From the NCBI GenBank assembly GCA_946406115.1, contig OX291545.1:3224001-3288000 (forward strand): DNA of 64,000 nt, written 5' to 3'. A program made the translations under genes and the position numbers. The notes beneath the pieces were generated by a model, which had not been told where the DNA came from, did no database searches, and worked only from the letters and a program-made list of their open reading frames with translations. Source of the DNA: Apoda limacodes. Lineage: Eukaryota; Arthropoda; Insecta; Lepidoptera; Limacodidae. Shown one piece after another: positions 45,525 through 55,725 of this stretch. Numbering within the stretch: the first letter of the stretch is position 1; each line of letters opens with the position of its first letter.

Positions 45525-46234
45525 TGCCCGACGAACCTGATCTCTTTAAAATTGGCTTTCCTGCAAGACCGCCGACTTAAGGCAGATCAAACATTTTTTT
45601 GCGACATTTTTATGAAAAATATTAGAATAAATACAAAATCAACAGCTCAATTGACTTATGCTTAAAAGTTTTCAAATTTTTAATTTTTTTTTATCTTTGT
45701 CAAAATGGGTACGATTTGTGATAAGATTTTCGTCACGTGAGGTAATCGATTTTTTAAGACATTCACTACAGAGATATTCAAATTTTGTTTGAGATCACAC
45801 TAACCTTAAAAGGTTTCATTTAAACGTGACGTCAGTCTTTATCGTAAAAACGCTTTTGTTTTCTTAATTAAGAAGCTTTAATTATTCCAATTTTTCGTTA
45901 TTTTTATCAGAAGAAAACTTGTTTCTTTTTTACTAAATTGCGACTGACAGCGAACTACACATATTTAAACCGGTAAACTTGTTGGTTCTGTGATGTTATA
46001 TATTTTTTTTTATAACTAATTGTTAAAATCTATTTGTAATCATCACTTATTACGAATTAGATTAAATTCCGGAAACAGCGAGATACAAATCGAAAGTTAT
46101 TAATTTTAGCCTTAATAGAAAACAATTATCTCTTATAATAACTAATACTTTATCAGTCGGAATTATAGTTTAGCTATAATTGTACTTTAAAAACAAAGAT
46201 TTGTCCACCATTATCCTGACATGCGGGTAATGAT
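45525..46234. other. AT-rich non-coding DNA
   Basis: No feature recognised. Confidence 0.5.
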
Positions 46235-46560
46235 AATCAACATGTTGGACAATAAGAGTCAAAACAAATTCGGCAATTTTTGCACACAAAGCCCTTGACT
46301 GATTCCCATTCGTGCTGTCAGCTTGTGCACATAATCCACAAGAAATGTACCGGTACCATTATTGAGACCGAACTCATCACAAGTTAAGCAATTAGTGCTT
46401 AGGGAAATAGTATCAACATCTTCAGGACTGAGTTTTCATTACCGTCTTGTAAATTGGAGAATCTTGCATCTGATTCTGTAAAGGAGTTTTTATCTTGGAG
46501 ACCACGTCGTTGTCCTCGCCCATAGATTTTTTTCTATTAGACGTGTTTTTCTTTAAGGGT
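46235..46560 (-). pseudogene. Pogo-like transposase C-terminal remnant, minus copy
   Basis: On the minus strand the DNA encodes SMGEDNDVVSKIKTPLQNQM, then (frameshifted) SLSTNCLTCDEFGLNN and pieces such as CGLCAQA and VKGFVCKNC. Acidic or polar spacer, CLxCDEFG, then CxxC and a second Cys pair resembles the zinc-finger-like tail of pogo/Tigger-type transposases. Only the tail is present, with shifts. Family assignment is by motif memory. Confidence 0.45.
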
Positions 46561-46734
46561 TTTGGAAAGTGATTCCCACTACCCGATGATAGGTAATGAA
46601 CTAAATAATTTTACTAACTATTATTTTAACAAAAACATTAGTCCTACTTAAAATCCACTAAAAAGTGTTTTTTATTTAGTACATTTCAAATACCAATTTT
46701 TCGGTTAATTCGGTTAATCGGAATTAGTTGCCAA

Positions 46735-47045
46735 ACCGCTTAAAGGAAATGAAAAAACGTCAAGCAGAGTCACAACAATCTGTAGCCATGCCAACGATAT
46801 GGTCTGCAAGATTCTCTGACTGTTTTCATCATCATCACTTATTCTCTGTGTAATGATGATGAAATATCAGATGCCGAAGATGCTGGGACTATTTTACAGT
46901 ACTTATTGCGTTATTTGTGATGAGTTTAGTCGCAGTAATGGTACCGGTACATTTCTTGAAGATTATGCGCACACGCTGATTGCATAAATGTGATTTTGTC
47001 AAGGGGTTTGTGTGGGTCAATTAATAAATTTGTGTTAACTCTTAT
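46735..47045 (+). pseudogene. Pogo-like transposase C-terminal remnant, plus copy
   Basis: On the plus strand RLKEMKKRQAESQQSVAMP, DDEISDAEDAG and CVICDEFSRSN appear in succession. The DNA from GTACCGGTACATTTCTTG onward matches the minus copy at 46.3 kb. The two copies are thus inverted relative to each other, about 0.3 kb apart. Both are frameshifted. Confidence 0.45.
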
Positions 47046-48135
47046 TGTTTTTTTCATTAGCTTGTAGGTAGGTACTTGTTTTTCGGCACACGCCCGTCAA
47101 AACGATTCAATGTTTTACCATCTGCAGTCTGCACCCGACACCGAGCCAACTCATATTTATATTTATATACTGACCGAATTGCCAGGTCCTTCGCACTTTC
47201 AATATTAGAACTGCATTTAAGATTCACGCTCCGTATATGTTATTTTGAACCATTAGAGTCCAATTTGCTAGATCCAACGGTATGAGGACAGCTAAGCTGT
47301 AAAGGTACGGAATGCACCGGCTTTGCGCGGGTCGTGTGTTAGGTACGCGTTTTTTGTGGATATATGTAACCGAGAACGATAAAGTGAGGATCGCTACCAA
47401 AGTACAATAACGGGTAGAATATTATTTTGTGAGCGATGTTTTAGAAAAAAACGTAAGTCAAAGAAACAATTTAGTAGGTTACTAATCAAAGCAATATAGT
47501 AAAAGTTTGCCGACCTGACAAGGTTCTCCTACCCTATATATTTATGGTTAGTATATGATGTTTAAATGTACGTATGTTCGAGTATGTATGACACCTACAC
47601 ATTATAATCGAATGGTGCTATACAATATAAGATGTAATTCGAATCATTCTAATGAAGGCGACGCGCGATAGAATTTTTCTATCGGTCATTTCTCGTAATT
47701 TGCAGCAGCAACAATGTATTCATGTTCTTATATCTATATGAAAAAATGTCAATCTAGGATAAAATCCAAAAGTTTAGCAAGTTGCCATCTTCATGTCCTG
47801 AAATGGATGATATGGGGGTTAAGTTTTCAGATATTGCGAGTCGTTACTTGCTTATTTTTCTGAATACAACATTTTAAAGTCCTCACTGCATAATCCTTAA
47901 CACGTTTCCATAAATCTGTATAGATAGCAGATAAAAAAAAGGCTTCATCCAAATAGTCGGCTTATATTATTGACATTAATGTACATTATGCGGTTAAACA
48001 AAACACTTTCTACTAATATTTTGGCTGTACGGGTAATGTCTTTGTTTAGTTTTTTTATTTATCTTGCACTGCATCAGAATAATGTTAGTCTTATATTTGG
48101 AACAGGATAAGATAAACACCAATTCGTTTACCAGA
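47046..48135. other. Non-coding DNA, nothing recognised
   Basis: A 69-residue frame at 47076-47285 lacks motifs. The right part approaches a LINE fragment, with possible upstream LINE coding words from about 48140. Confidence 0.45.
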
Positions 48136-48986
48136 CGGTAATAATATATATCATCTTTCAAAAGCTAGGGTAAAGAAACAAATCTGTTTTGCAAAAATAG
48201 TATATTTTAGCTATTTCCATAGTTTAATGACATATGGTATCCTATTGTGGGGTAGCGCTGCTGATGTAAATACAATATTTTTGTTACAAAAAAGGGCAAT
48301 TCGTGCTATTTATAAATTAGGACCTAGGATATCTCTGAGGGATAGGTTTAGGGAAGTAAAAATTTTAACTTTAGTGTCGCAGTACATATATGAAAATCTT
48401 TTATATGTCCATAAAAATATCAATAGTTTCAGCAAGAAAAGTGACGTTCACAAAGTAAATACTAGAAGTAAAAATAAGCTGTTGGTGCATGATACACGTC
48501 TACACAAAATTAGTAACTCTTTTATGGGGCAATGTATACACTTTTACAACAAAGTTCCCAATAAAATTCAAAATCTATCAATAAGTAAATTTAAATCTTT
48601 TATCAAGCAGGTACTTTGTAAAAAGGCATACTACAATATTTCAGACTATGTAAATGATAAAAATCCTTGGGACTGATGGTGCTCAATTACAGGATGCATA
48701 GGTAAACCAAATTAAAATGGAAAAAACATAAAATTGTACGACTAAAATTTTTTTATATAAAACATTAATTGTATTTTAGTTTATTTGTAGGTATTATTGA
48801 TAGTGTTTTTAAAAGAGTAACTATCGAGTTTCTTGCCGGATTCTTCTCGGTAGAAATCAACAACATTGTGAACCGGCGGGAAGGTGGGAGGGTTCAAAAA
48901 ATAATATTTTATAACTTTGACGATTCAAAAGTGATTGTAAAATCCTTATTTGAATAAAGCATTTTGACTTTGACTTTGACTTTGAC
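48136..48986 (+). mobile_element. 5'-truncated LINE with intact 3' end and candidate target duplication
   Basis: An RT C-terminal coding part (48227-48676) is followed by about 280 bp of 3' UTR with TCTTGCCGGATTCTTCTCGG and TTGAATAAAGC. The end is a TTTGAC hexamer tail (about four copies, to 48986). TTTACCAGA stands right after the tail (48987-48995) and also at 48127-48135, a candidate 9-bp target duplication. Tails of short tandem repeats instead of poly(A) are usual for several LINE clades. Confidence 0.7.
48227..48676 (+). CDS. LINE reverse transcriptase C-terminal region (149 residues, uninterrupted)
   Basis: The frame is open upstream to about 48145 (KKQICFAKIVYFSYFHSL), so the Met at 48227 is arbitrary. 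It contains MTYGILLWGSAAD, LQKRAIRAIYKLGPR, FREVKILTLVSQYIYENL, HDTRLHKISNSFMGQCIHFY, NKVPNKIQNL, KAYYNISDY and the end NDKNPWD. This is the conserved domain after the RT palm in a widespread arthropod LINE group of jockey type; no RT catalytic motif is present. It is free of stops and frameshifts, unlike other LINE pieces here, suggesting a comparatively young insertion. It cannot act alone because the element lacks the RT core and endonuclease. Confidence 0.75.
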   Translation: MTYGILLWGSAADVNTIFLLQKRAIRAIYKLGPRISLRDRFREVKILTLVSQYIYENLLYVHKNINSFSKKSDVHKVNTRSKNKLLVHDTRLHKISNSFMGQCIHFYNKVPNKIQNLSISKFKSFIKQVLCKKAYYNISDYVNDKNPWD

Positions 48987-49819
48987 TTTACCAGATATGG
49001 TTTTTAGTAAAAAGTAATATGTACAAAACTTGTATCTACTTAGAATTACTTATATTTTGAAACCAACTAAGAAAGTAATCAAAATATTACATTTTTTCAA
49101 TTTGAACTTCAATTTGAACTAAATTATGTAAAAAAATACTTATATAATTTTACGCAAGTGACTATAAATTCTCTTGATGCTCTTTTATCAAAAACTGTTT
49201 TTGAAACATGTTTAAAATTTCAAGTCTGCAAAAAGTTCAAAAAGTCAGGGCTCTTTCGCTAATTATTGAACCATAATAATTTTAAATTAGTTAGACCGTA
49301 CCTGTTTTGAACCATCATTAATATACCCGTCAGACGGACGGACGGACCTTGGACACTCTACAAAAGAGAGCAATGTAGATCAAAATATCTCGAAATTAAT
49401 TCGTTTTGCGGCGAAGAAGGGTTTTCTTGCGGGGGCCTCGGGATGAAGACCAGGTGTCAGCCTCGGTCCACTACCACCAGGTTAGAGTCGCAGGAATTCA
49501 CTGGGTGGAGGTGGCTCAAGGCCAGTCGTTGTAAACGCAAATAGGAACCGCTACGTTCAACAGTCGTCTGTTGTCCGATATGATGCTAATTTTTTCCGCC
49601 CTGAATAGGAGGCGCTAGTTACAAATCATGTACTAACGTACAAAGACATCTTTTTCGGTCACAGGTTCCTGTTTGTTTTAATTGGCATATTTTAAAGTGA
49701 CATGTGAACGGACTCGTAACCTTTAGAGATATGCTAAAGAGATGTTAGTTTTATAATTATTAATTTTCTGGTTTGTTATCAAGTAATCATGTCTAATACA
49801 TTGAATGAATAAAAAACCA
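48987..49819. other. Non-coding DNA, nothing recognised
   Basis: A GC-richer patch at 49400-49520 is unassigned. A GACGGACGGACGGACC micro-repeat occurs at 49333. Confidence 0.5.
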
Positions 49820-50045
49820 TTTTCTAGACATATAGGATATCGTTAGAGATATCGTCCGCACCGGGGGCTTTACGGGGGCATAGGTCTTTGATGACCTGTT
49901 TGACTTCGTCGACAGTGACTGGGGGCAGGGGGTCCTGTAAGGGCAGAGAAGTTATGTGCTCCACTTTGCCGTCTACCCCACGCACGTGGTTGGGATCGAC
50001 ACCGGACTGACACCGGACCGACACCGGACCGTCACCGGACAACCA
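49820..50045 (-). pseudogene. RT N-terminal fragment of a jockey-type LINE
   Basis: The minus-strand frame contains VTVDEVKQVIKDLCPRKAPG and ADDISNDILYV, the segment that opens the RT domain in jockey-like elements (K-A-P-G-x-D). It breaks off after about 25 more bases on either side. Its upstream end is a GACACCGGACC tandem repeat (about 50000-50041, four loose 10-12 bp units), whose translation gives the odd GDGPVSVRCQSGVD start. Confidence 0.6.
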
Positions 50046-51222
50046 ATCATTGGCGGTGAGGCCGCGCTGTTACCGCACTAAACCGGTACTTTATTATTTT
50101 TTTATTGATTTGGAATGACCCAAAAAAACCATAAATGAATATAAACCCACGGGAGCATTCCCTTATCTATAAAGTTACAATTTTTAGCTTTTATTAAATC
50201 AAGTTAATTAATTTTTCATAAAATAAAAGTATATTAGTTTTAGCTGACGATGCCATAAAACGCGAAGCCGGTTGTCATTTTAATAAGTTATAATATTGTT
50301 AAACAAGTACAAGAAGGCTTTAACATTATTACACACTACCGTATTATAAAACACAATAAGCGATTGTGACTGTGAACAATAATAATAATTAATAAATTAT
50401 TTAATTTAATTTTAAATTAAAAAGGTAAAACTTTTTTACCGATATACTTCGTACATATTAAGAATAACATAAATGTAGTGGATATATATCGAGAAAAAAA
50501 ATATCTATTAGGTACTGTTATAGTTTAAAAATTTACATATAGCTTTGTTTGGTGTAAGGTTCCGTGTAAACGGATCATCGTTGTTTGAGTCCGAAAAAAG
50601 ATTAACTTTTCTTCGGCTATATAGCATTTGACTTTCGTAAATCGTGATTAATTCTATGTTTAATTGGACTTATCAGCTAACATTCTAGTTTTTTTTTTAG
50701 AATATGCCGATAACACGTTCAAGAACTTGGCATCATTTAAATAAAATGATAGAAATGGTACAAAATTGTACATATATATATAAAAGCTCATTGCATGCAC
50801 GAGCACTTTTGTCATTTATTTTTAATTCCTTACGTACATACAAATAAGAAAGTAAGATAAGATACCCAAACATTTAAATACTTAATTGGATTTAGACGCG
50901 GACAATGATAAATACTTGAGCTGCAGTGGTTTCAAATTAAAGTTTGGCAACACCGCAGCCTCGCCTCGTGGTGGCACATTTGGGTCACATTGAGGACTGG
51001 ACGTCCTTGGTTCCCGATATGCTCGTACGAGTAGCCCGCGCACAGACACACTGACATTTTGTGCTGTTATGTCAGTACCTAAGCAAAAAACTGCGCTCGC
51101 GTGCTTTTTATTAGGGGATACCTAGATAACAATATGTAAAGCGTCCATTTTGTAGTCTTAAACAATCTATTACCTAAATCTAATATCAACTTTGAGTGTT
51201 TATTCTTCGGACCAATTTCATA
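50046..51222. other. AT-rich non-coding DNA
   Basis: Nothing recognised. A GC-richer patch near 50950-51050 has no open frame of note. Confidence 0.5.
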
Positions 51223-51585
51223 AAGTTTAGCTCGGCCTCACTTATTGTTTTAAATGAGCTCGGCCTATCTCTTTTTTTTTAGTTAAGCTTTGCTTTACTC
51301 ATTGTTTTAGTTTAGCTCGGCTTAATTCACTGTCATATTTTAGGTCGGCTTAAGTCATTGTCATATTTTAGATCGGATTAACTTATTGTTTAAGTTTAGC
51401 TTGGCTTAACTTATTATTTTAGTTTAGCTTAAATTGACTCATTGTTTTAGTTTAGCTCGAATTAAATCATTGTTTTAGTTAAGCTCGACTTAACTTATTG
51501 TCTTAGTTTAGCTTGGCTTAACTCATTGTTTTAGATTAACTCGGTTTTACTTACTGTCTTAGTTTAGCTTGGTTTAACTCATTGT
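51223..51585 (+). repeat. ~28-bp minisatellite, about 13 degenerate copies
   Basis: Units centre on GTTTTAGTTTAGCTCGGCTT followed by AACTCATT. Copies vary by substitution and a few indels, with TTGG/TCGG and ACTCATTG/ACTTATTG variants mixed. No strand is coding. Confidence 0.85.
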
Positions 51586-52292
51586 TGTTATCAACATAAT
51601 TGCAGAATCAAAGATTCTTGCTTTGAATGTTTGTCTAGACTTCAACACTCTAAAGATAACTGATACTAATTCAAAATATCCTAATTTTCTATAAAACATT
51701 GATGCGAGACAAAAAGCCATAAGAGATATGAAAATGTGTACGTACACATTTGTAGGCACCGCCACTAGGCCGTACTGCCGTCAGAATTGTCAACGGTTCT
51801 TTACAGTACCGACAACTCGTGTTATTGACACATAATGTTTATAATTAAGCTTATAAATTGGCACAGATAAGATAAAATATTTAATCAGTTAAAATATAAT
51901 TTGAATTACTTGAAATTGACTTTTTTCTACACTAAATTATAATGTTACAAAACGATGATGAGTCATATTATCATAGTTTGAGTGGTTTTTATTTAAGTTA
52001 TCTCGCTAAACTAATCGAGATGGGCTTTTTACAGTAGCTTTTTTTAAAAAAACTGCACTTTGTGATAAAAGCACGCCGCTTTTAAATAAATGTTTGGACC
52101 ACAGCGATAGTGTGGGGCAATAATAGTAGATTTTACGACATATGTAATAAGGCGAATTTAATGCAAGGACCTAAGTTAAATCCCGAGAGTAGCGAAGGAT
52201 TTCATAGTTGAATAATTAAGAGCGTAGCGAGTAGTTTAAAGGTCGAGGAGATGAATTATTTATATTGAAAATATTTTACAATTTTTTGTGTG
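51586..52292. other. Non-coding DNA, nothing recognised
   Basis: AGTAGCGAAGGAT and GCGTAGCGAGTAG near 52190 and 52231 are similar words but not an array. No gene was seen. Confidence 0.5.
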
Positions 52293-52379
52293 CACTTGTT
52301 GTGCACTCTCATTTTTTTTACACTTGTTGTGCACTCTAAGTTCCTTTTTACGAGTTATGTACTCTAATTTTTTTTTTCA
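52293..52379. repeat. ~28-bp repeat, 2 good copies plus 1 worn, beside a 3' UTR
   Basis: CACTTGTTGTGCACTCT followed by a T-rich stretch occurs at 52293 and 52321, with a degraded third copy near 52350 (CGAGTTATGTACTCTAA). It lies just beyond the poly(A) signal of the minus-strand exon. Confidence 0.7.
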
Positions 52380-52383
52380 AGAT

Positions 52384-52389
52384 TTTATT
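52384..52389 (-). terminator. Poly(A) signal AATAAA for the minus-strand exon
   Basis: The minus strand reads GTCAATAAAATCTTG about 65 bases after the stop codon at 52454, a normal distance for a short 3' UTR. No functional proof beyond position. Confidence 0.5.
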
Positions 52390-52453
52390 GACAATAATTT
52401 TCAGAGCACAATTTTTTTGTAGTTATCATAAAACCGGGCAGAGTTCCTAATCA

Positions 52454-52645
52454 CTAAAGGTCTGTCGAGTCATAATCGCCTGGTACAGTTGAGTCTCCAG
52501 TTAACGTCTTTGTTGTGTTCTGGAACGGCCTAGGCTGATTTGAATTTTCTGCCAAATAAGTTTTAACATACGACCTAAAGCTGGGTCTCCACCAAGGAAA
52601 ATTGCCAACTTTTGTGTTGTCAACACCTTTTGGTGACAAAAGGTT
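52454..52645 (-). CDS. Terminal coding exon of an unidentified host gene, C-terminus STDL
   Basis: On the minus strand, TTTTCTGTCTGTTTACAG is a good splice acceptor ending at 52646. The following 63 codons are open and end in TAG at 52454-52456. The frame starts NLLSPKGVDN, includes GNFPWWRPSFRSYVKTYL and QPRPFQNTTKTLTGD, and ends DYDSTDL. Codon use looks protein-like, and the exon is followed by AATAAA. The last residues, T-D-L, fit a class I PDZ-domain ligand (Ser/Thr at -2, hydrophobic at 0), suggesting the cytoplasmic tail of a membrane protein; that is inference. I do not recognise the gene. Earlier exons should lie to the right on the minus strand, possibly at 55679-55725. Confidence 0.6.
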   Translation of the reverse strand, partial: NLLSPKGVDNTKVGNFPWWRPSFRSYVKTYLAENSNQPRPFQNTTKTLTGDSTVPGDYDSTDL

Positions 52646-53236
52646 CTGTAAACAGACAGAAAATTACGATTGCAAAAACTTTATAACCATCGTTTTCTGC
52701 CGGTTCCAAATTTAAATTTTATCATAAACGTTCCTGAGAAATGGTGTTTTTACAAGACAGTAATATTGTTAATATAGAAACTGTATCTACATTTTCGAGT
52801 GGTAGTGGTAAAAAATAGGTTTTTCCAACGCGACGCCATTTCTTTGTAATATACTTTTCTTATAAGATAAATAACTTATTATCGAAATGACTATTTCTTA
52901 TAAGATGAAAACTGTATATAAAAGATTACGTCAAATTCGTGACTCGATCCCTGCGAGGTTAAGGAATAAGCTCCGCTACCAAGGTTTTTTTCTAGGGACT
53001 ACAGTGTGGTATAGTGTTAGTTATACTATTACTACAATACTTCTACCTATTCTACCTTCTAATCTAACTATAAAGTTTCATACTGGATTAAAATAACATG
53101 CCTCTAGACATTCTTTAACTAGAAACTTGCTGTATTTGTTTTAAGATATCTTTCAAAACATCGCTTTATAAAAATAACGGCCGTTAGATAAAAATAACGA
53201 TCGTTTGTTACTAATAATAATAATTTATTTCATAAA
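52646..53236. other. Probable intron of the minus-strand gene
   Basis: AT-rich DNA directly upstream of the splice acceptor. The plus-strand frame at 52887-53096 has no domain. Confidence 0.4.
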
Positions 53237-53577
53237 GCTGAAATCTGTGACCATGAATCTTTAAAACAATAAATACAGTTCATTTTCTGTATCAAAAATA
53301 TCTTACAAATTGGTGAATAGTTTAGCGTGAGATGTGAAAATAAATTAGTTACAATTATATCACATAACATTTAGAAATTCTATTACAGTATTTTTGAATT
53401 CATTTTATTTCATTTAAGAAATTACTGTAATAGAATTTCTATATCTTATGTGATGTAATTGTAATTAATTAATTTCCACATCTCACGCTAAACTATTCGA
53501 CGATTTGTGAGATATTTTTGTTACAGAAAAATGTACTCTATTTATTGTTTTAAAGATTCACGGTCACCGATTCCAGC
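53237..53577. mobile_element. 341-bp palindromic MITE
   Basis: The two halves are inverted copies of each other. GCTGAAATCTGTGACCATGA at the left end corresponds to the reverse complement of the right end (GCTGGAATCGGTGACCGTGA). The inner words TAGTTTAGCGTGAGATGTG and AAATTCTATTACAGTA are shared by both arms at high identity. The arms are about 150 bp with only about 20-30 bp between them. There is no coding capacity. No target duplication was confirmed at the edges. Confidence 0.85.
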
Positions 53578-55034
53578 CTAACGCCTATAAAGCAAATGAT
53601 ATATGCGCTATGCTCTTAAAATAGGATAGTGGCTTGTAGCTTACAAAATGTAGGCTTTTATAGCAAACATAGCTTGCCGGTTTAGCTAGTTGAAAATAAA
53701 AACCTTATTGTAAGAATAAAAGTAAAACAGGAAAACTTTACGTTAACTACAACTGCAAAGTATTATTGATTTGAATTCTACTTAAATGCTCTGACTCACG
53801 AGATATATGTACAAGATCACATCGCGTTTCGAATACTCACTATATTACCGCCATTACCGGTATCAGAGTGTGTGCGATAATTTTTGGGTTTTTCTTCAGT
53901 AATTAGACAATTTTGGTATGATTTGATACTCCTGTCATACAGGTTAGCGTTTGTTGCGATCATTAGAGCTGGGCAAAAAAGTATCAATTATACTTACGAA
54001 TTAAATACATTGTGTACCTAAGTATCCGTGGTGCATTATAGCTTGCTTATGGATATATCGCAATCCAGCTTTTTATCTAAACGTATTTTTTTTAAATCAA
54101 ACTACCGTTATTATTAATCAAACTTTGTAACGTCAGAAAATAAAAAAAGCGATTCAACTCGTTTATGATACAAATTACGTTTTTTTTCATGCAACAAGGT
54201 TTCTGAGTAAAACAGTACATATTTAATAAAACTGTTGAATTAAAATGTTTTTGGTGTCTAGCAAGAGCACCTACGTAACCTTCAAGACACAGACCAAACA
54301 CAGCCCACCCTTAATACCGAAATGGAGGTTAGCTCACGCAACAACCTGGTACACGTTTGAGTAAGCCAACGTCAGCAGCGTGGGGAGCTTTAGCGCGCAC
54401 CATGCGTACTACTTACTGGACAGACAGGAGCTTCTTAGAAAAACACCAGTTAGTGGCGTTTATTTTGGATTCGTTATTTGTAAATCGTAGCCAGGTTGCA
54501 TAACGATGTCATTACAATTCCATGCTTTTTATCATGTTTATTACACCACGTTTATTTCCTAGTTCATTAAAGAAAGCCAAAAATACATTCTTTTTTTGCT
54601 GTTTTGTATTTAACGGAATGAAATTTTCATAGGATATGATATATGTTTTTTTATTGCTAAAGCAACAGCTAGCATGGCTTTATTATAAACCTTATTACTC
54701 GAAGATGATGACTCTTTTAATAGTACATTACTGCCGCGGTCTGTAATAACTGTATTGCTGGCGCATCAGCGCGATGAAAGCGTGTCGTAGCGCAACTCTA
54801 GGCCATCACAGTGCGGTCAGCATTGCAGACTTTTATGGACAAGCTGGAACAAACACCGATACCGAAGTGACACGACTAATGTGGTTAGTGAAAAGAGGCT
54901 GTTCATCACAATATGATGTGTGTGTGTATATCCAGCCGCTAAATCTTCTGGATTTAAAAAACGTGAAGGTATAGGTACTTACATCAAAATAAATATCAGC
55001 CATTACGCACTAGTTATGGTATAGGTATGGTAAA
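53578..55034. other. Non-coding DNA, nothing recognised
   Basis: A GC-richer frame at 54774-54974 (66 residues) has no recognisable domain. The rest is AT-rich. The region may be intronic to the minus-strand gene. Confidence 0.4.
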
Positions 55035-55395
55035 GTAAAAGGACTGCGTTTTTTATTGGCTGCATTGACCATCGGTCCTATGACAGTCGTGGCCAGACCA
55101 CTGTCACTTTAGCTTGTTAATTCTGCTAGGTATGTCGCTAACGTTAGTTCTCTTCCGGATGTCCTCATTTTGAATTCGATCGTTCAGAGACACTCCGAGC
55201 ATAGCTCGCTCCATTGCGCGCTGTGCGACTTTGAACTTGTGGACCAGCCCTGTTGTAAGTATCCACATTTCGGCGGCGGCGTAAGTCATGACAGGTAGGA
55301 CGCACTGGTCAAAGTGACTGGTCTTCAGATTCTGCGGTATAGGCGACGCAAAGACTTGACGAAGCTTACCCAATGCGGCCCATCCTAGCTAGCAA
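55035..55395 (-). pseudogene. RTE LINE C-terminal fragment
   Basis: The minus-strand frame 55104-55373 reads GKLRQVFASPIPQNLKTSHF, QCVLPVMTYAAAEMWILTTG, KVAQRAMERAMLGVSL and DIPSRINKLK, then a stop. After the stop QWSGH and CHRTDG continue the family sequence in frame until about 55035. It retains the segment deleted from the RTE copies at 18.16 and 23.43 kb. Both ends are truncated. Confidence 0.85.
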
Positions 55396-55678
55396 AAGCT
55401 TGCATACATGGAATGTGCGTGATGACATGGAAGGTAATAAATTCGTTTTCACATTTCCAGTACCCTTTTATAGTAAAAAATAGAATATCGATAACAAGCT
55501 AACAATGGAAAATATTTTGCATCCTTAGAACTGGTCATTTAAGTAAAATGGCGTGTTGGACAATGCATGCGAATCTTGTAAATGCAACCTGCGGGACCCG
55601 GTGTCCCTCAGGGGAAGGGGCACGGTGAGGGGGGAGGGCGGAGGGCGCAGGGCGGCCGCGTGCCCTTCGTCAGGTCAC
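55396..55678. other. Non-coding DNA with a GC-rich island start
   Basis: 55590-55678 is G-rich on the plus strand (GGGGGGAGGGCGGAGGGCGC). The 71-residue plus frame across it is probably composition-driven. Confidence 0.4.
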
Positions 55679-55725
55679 CTTGCGCAGGTACATGCGCGTG
55701 CGCCTATTGTCCGCGCAACCCGACA
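55679..55725 (-). CDS. Candidate 47-nt internal exon on the minus strand
   Basis: The minus strand reads TTGTGTTTGTGTCAG, a plausible acceptor, then 47 bases ending AAG, then GTGACC as donor. One phase gives CADNRRTRMYLRK and ends on a complete codon, which would join in frame with the exon at 52454-52645. The surrounding DNA is GC-rich, which can mimic splice sites, and a plus-strand donor (GCAG|GTACAT) also exists in the same patch. Treat as a hypothesis. Confidence 0.25.
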
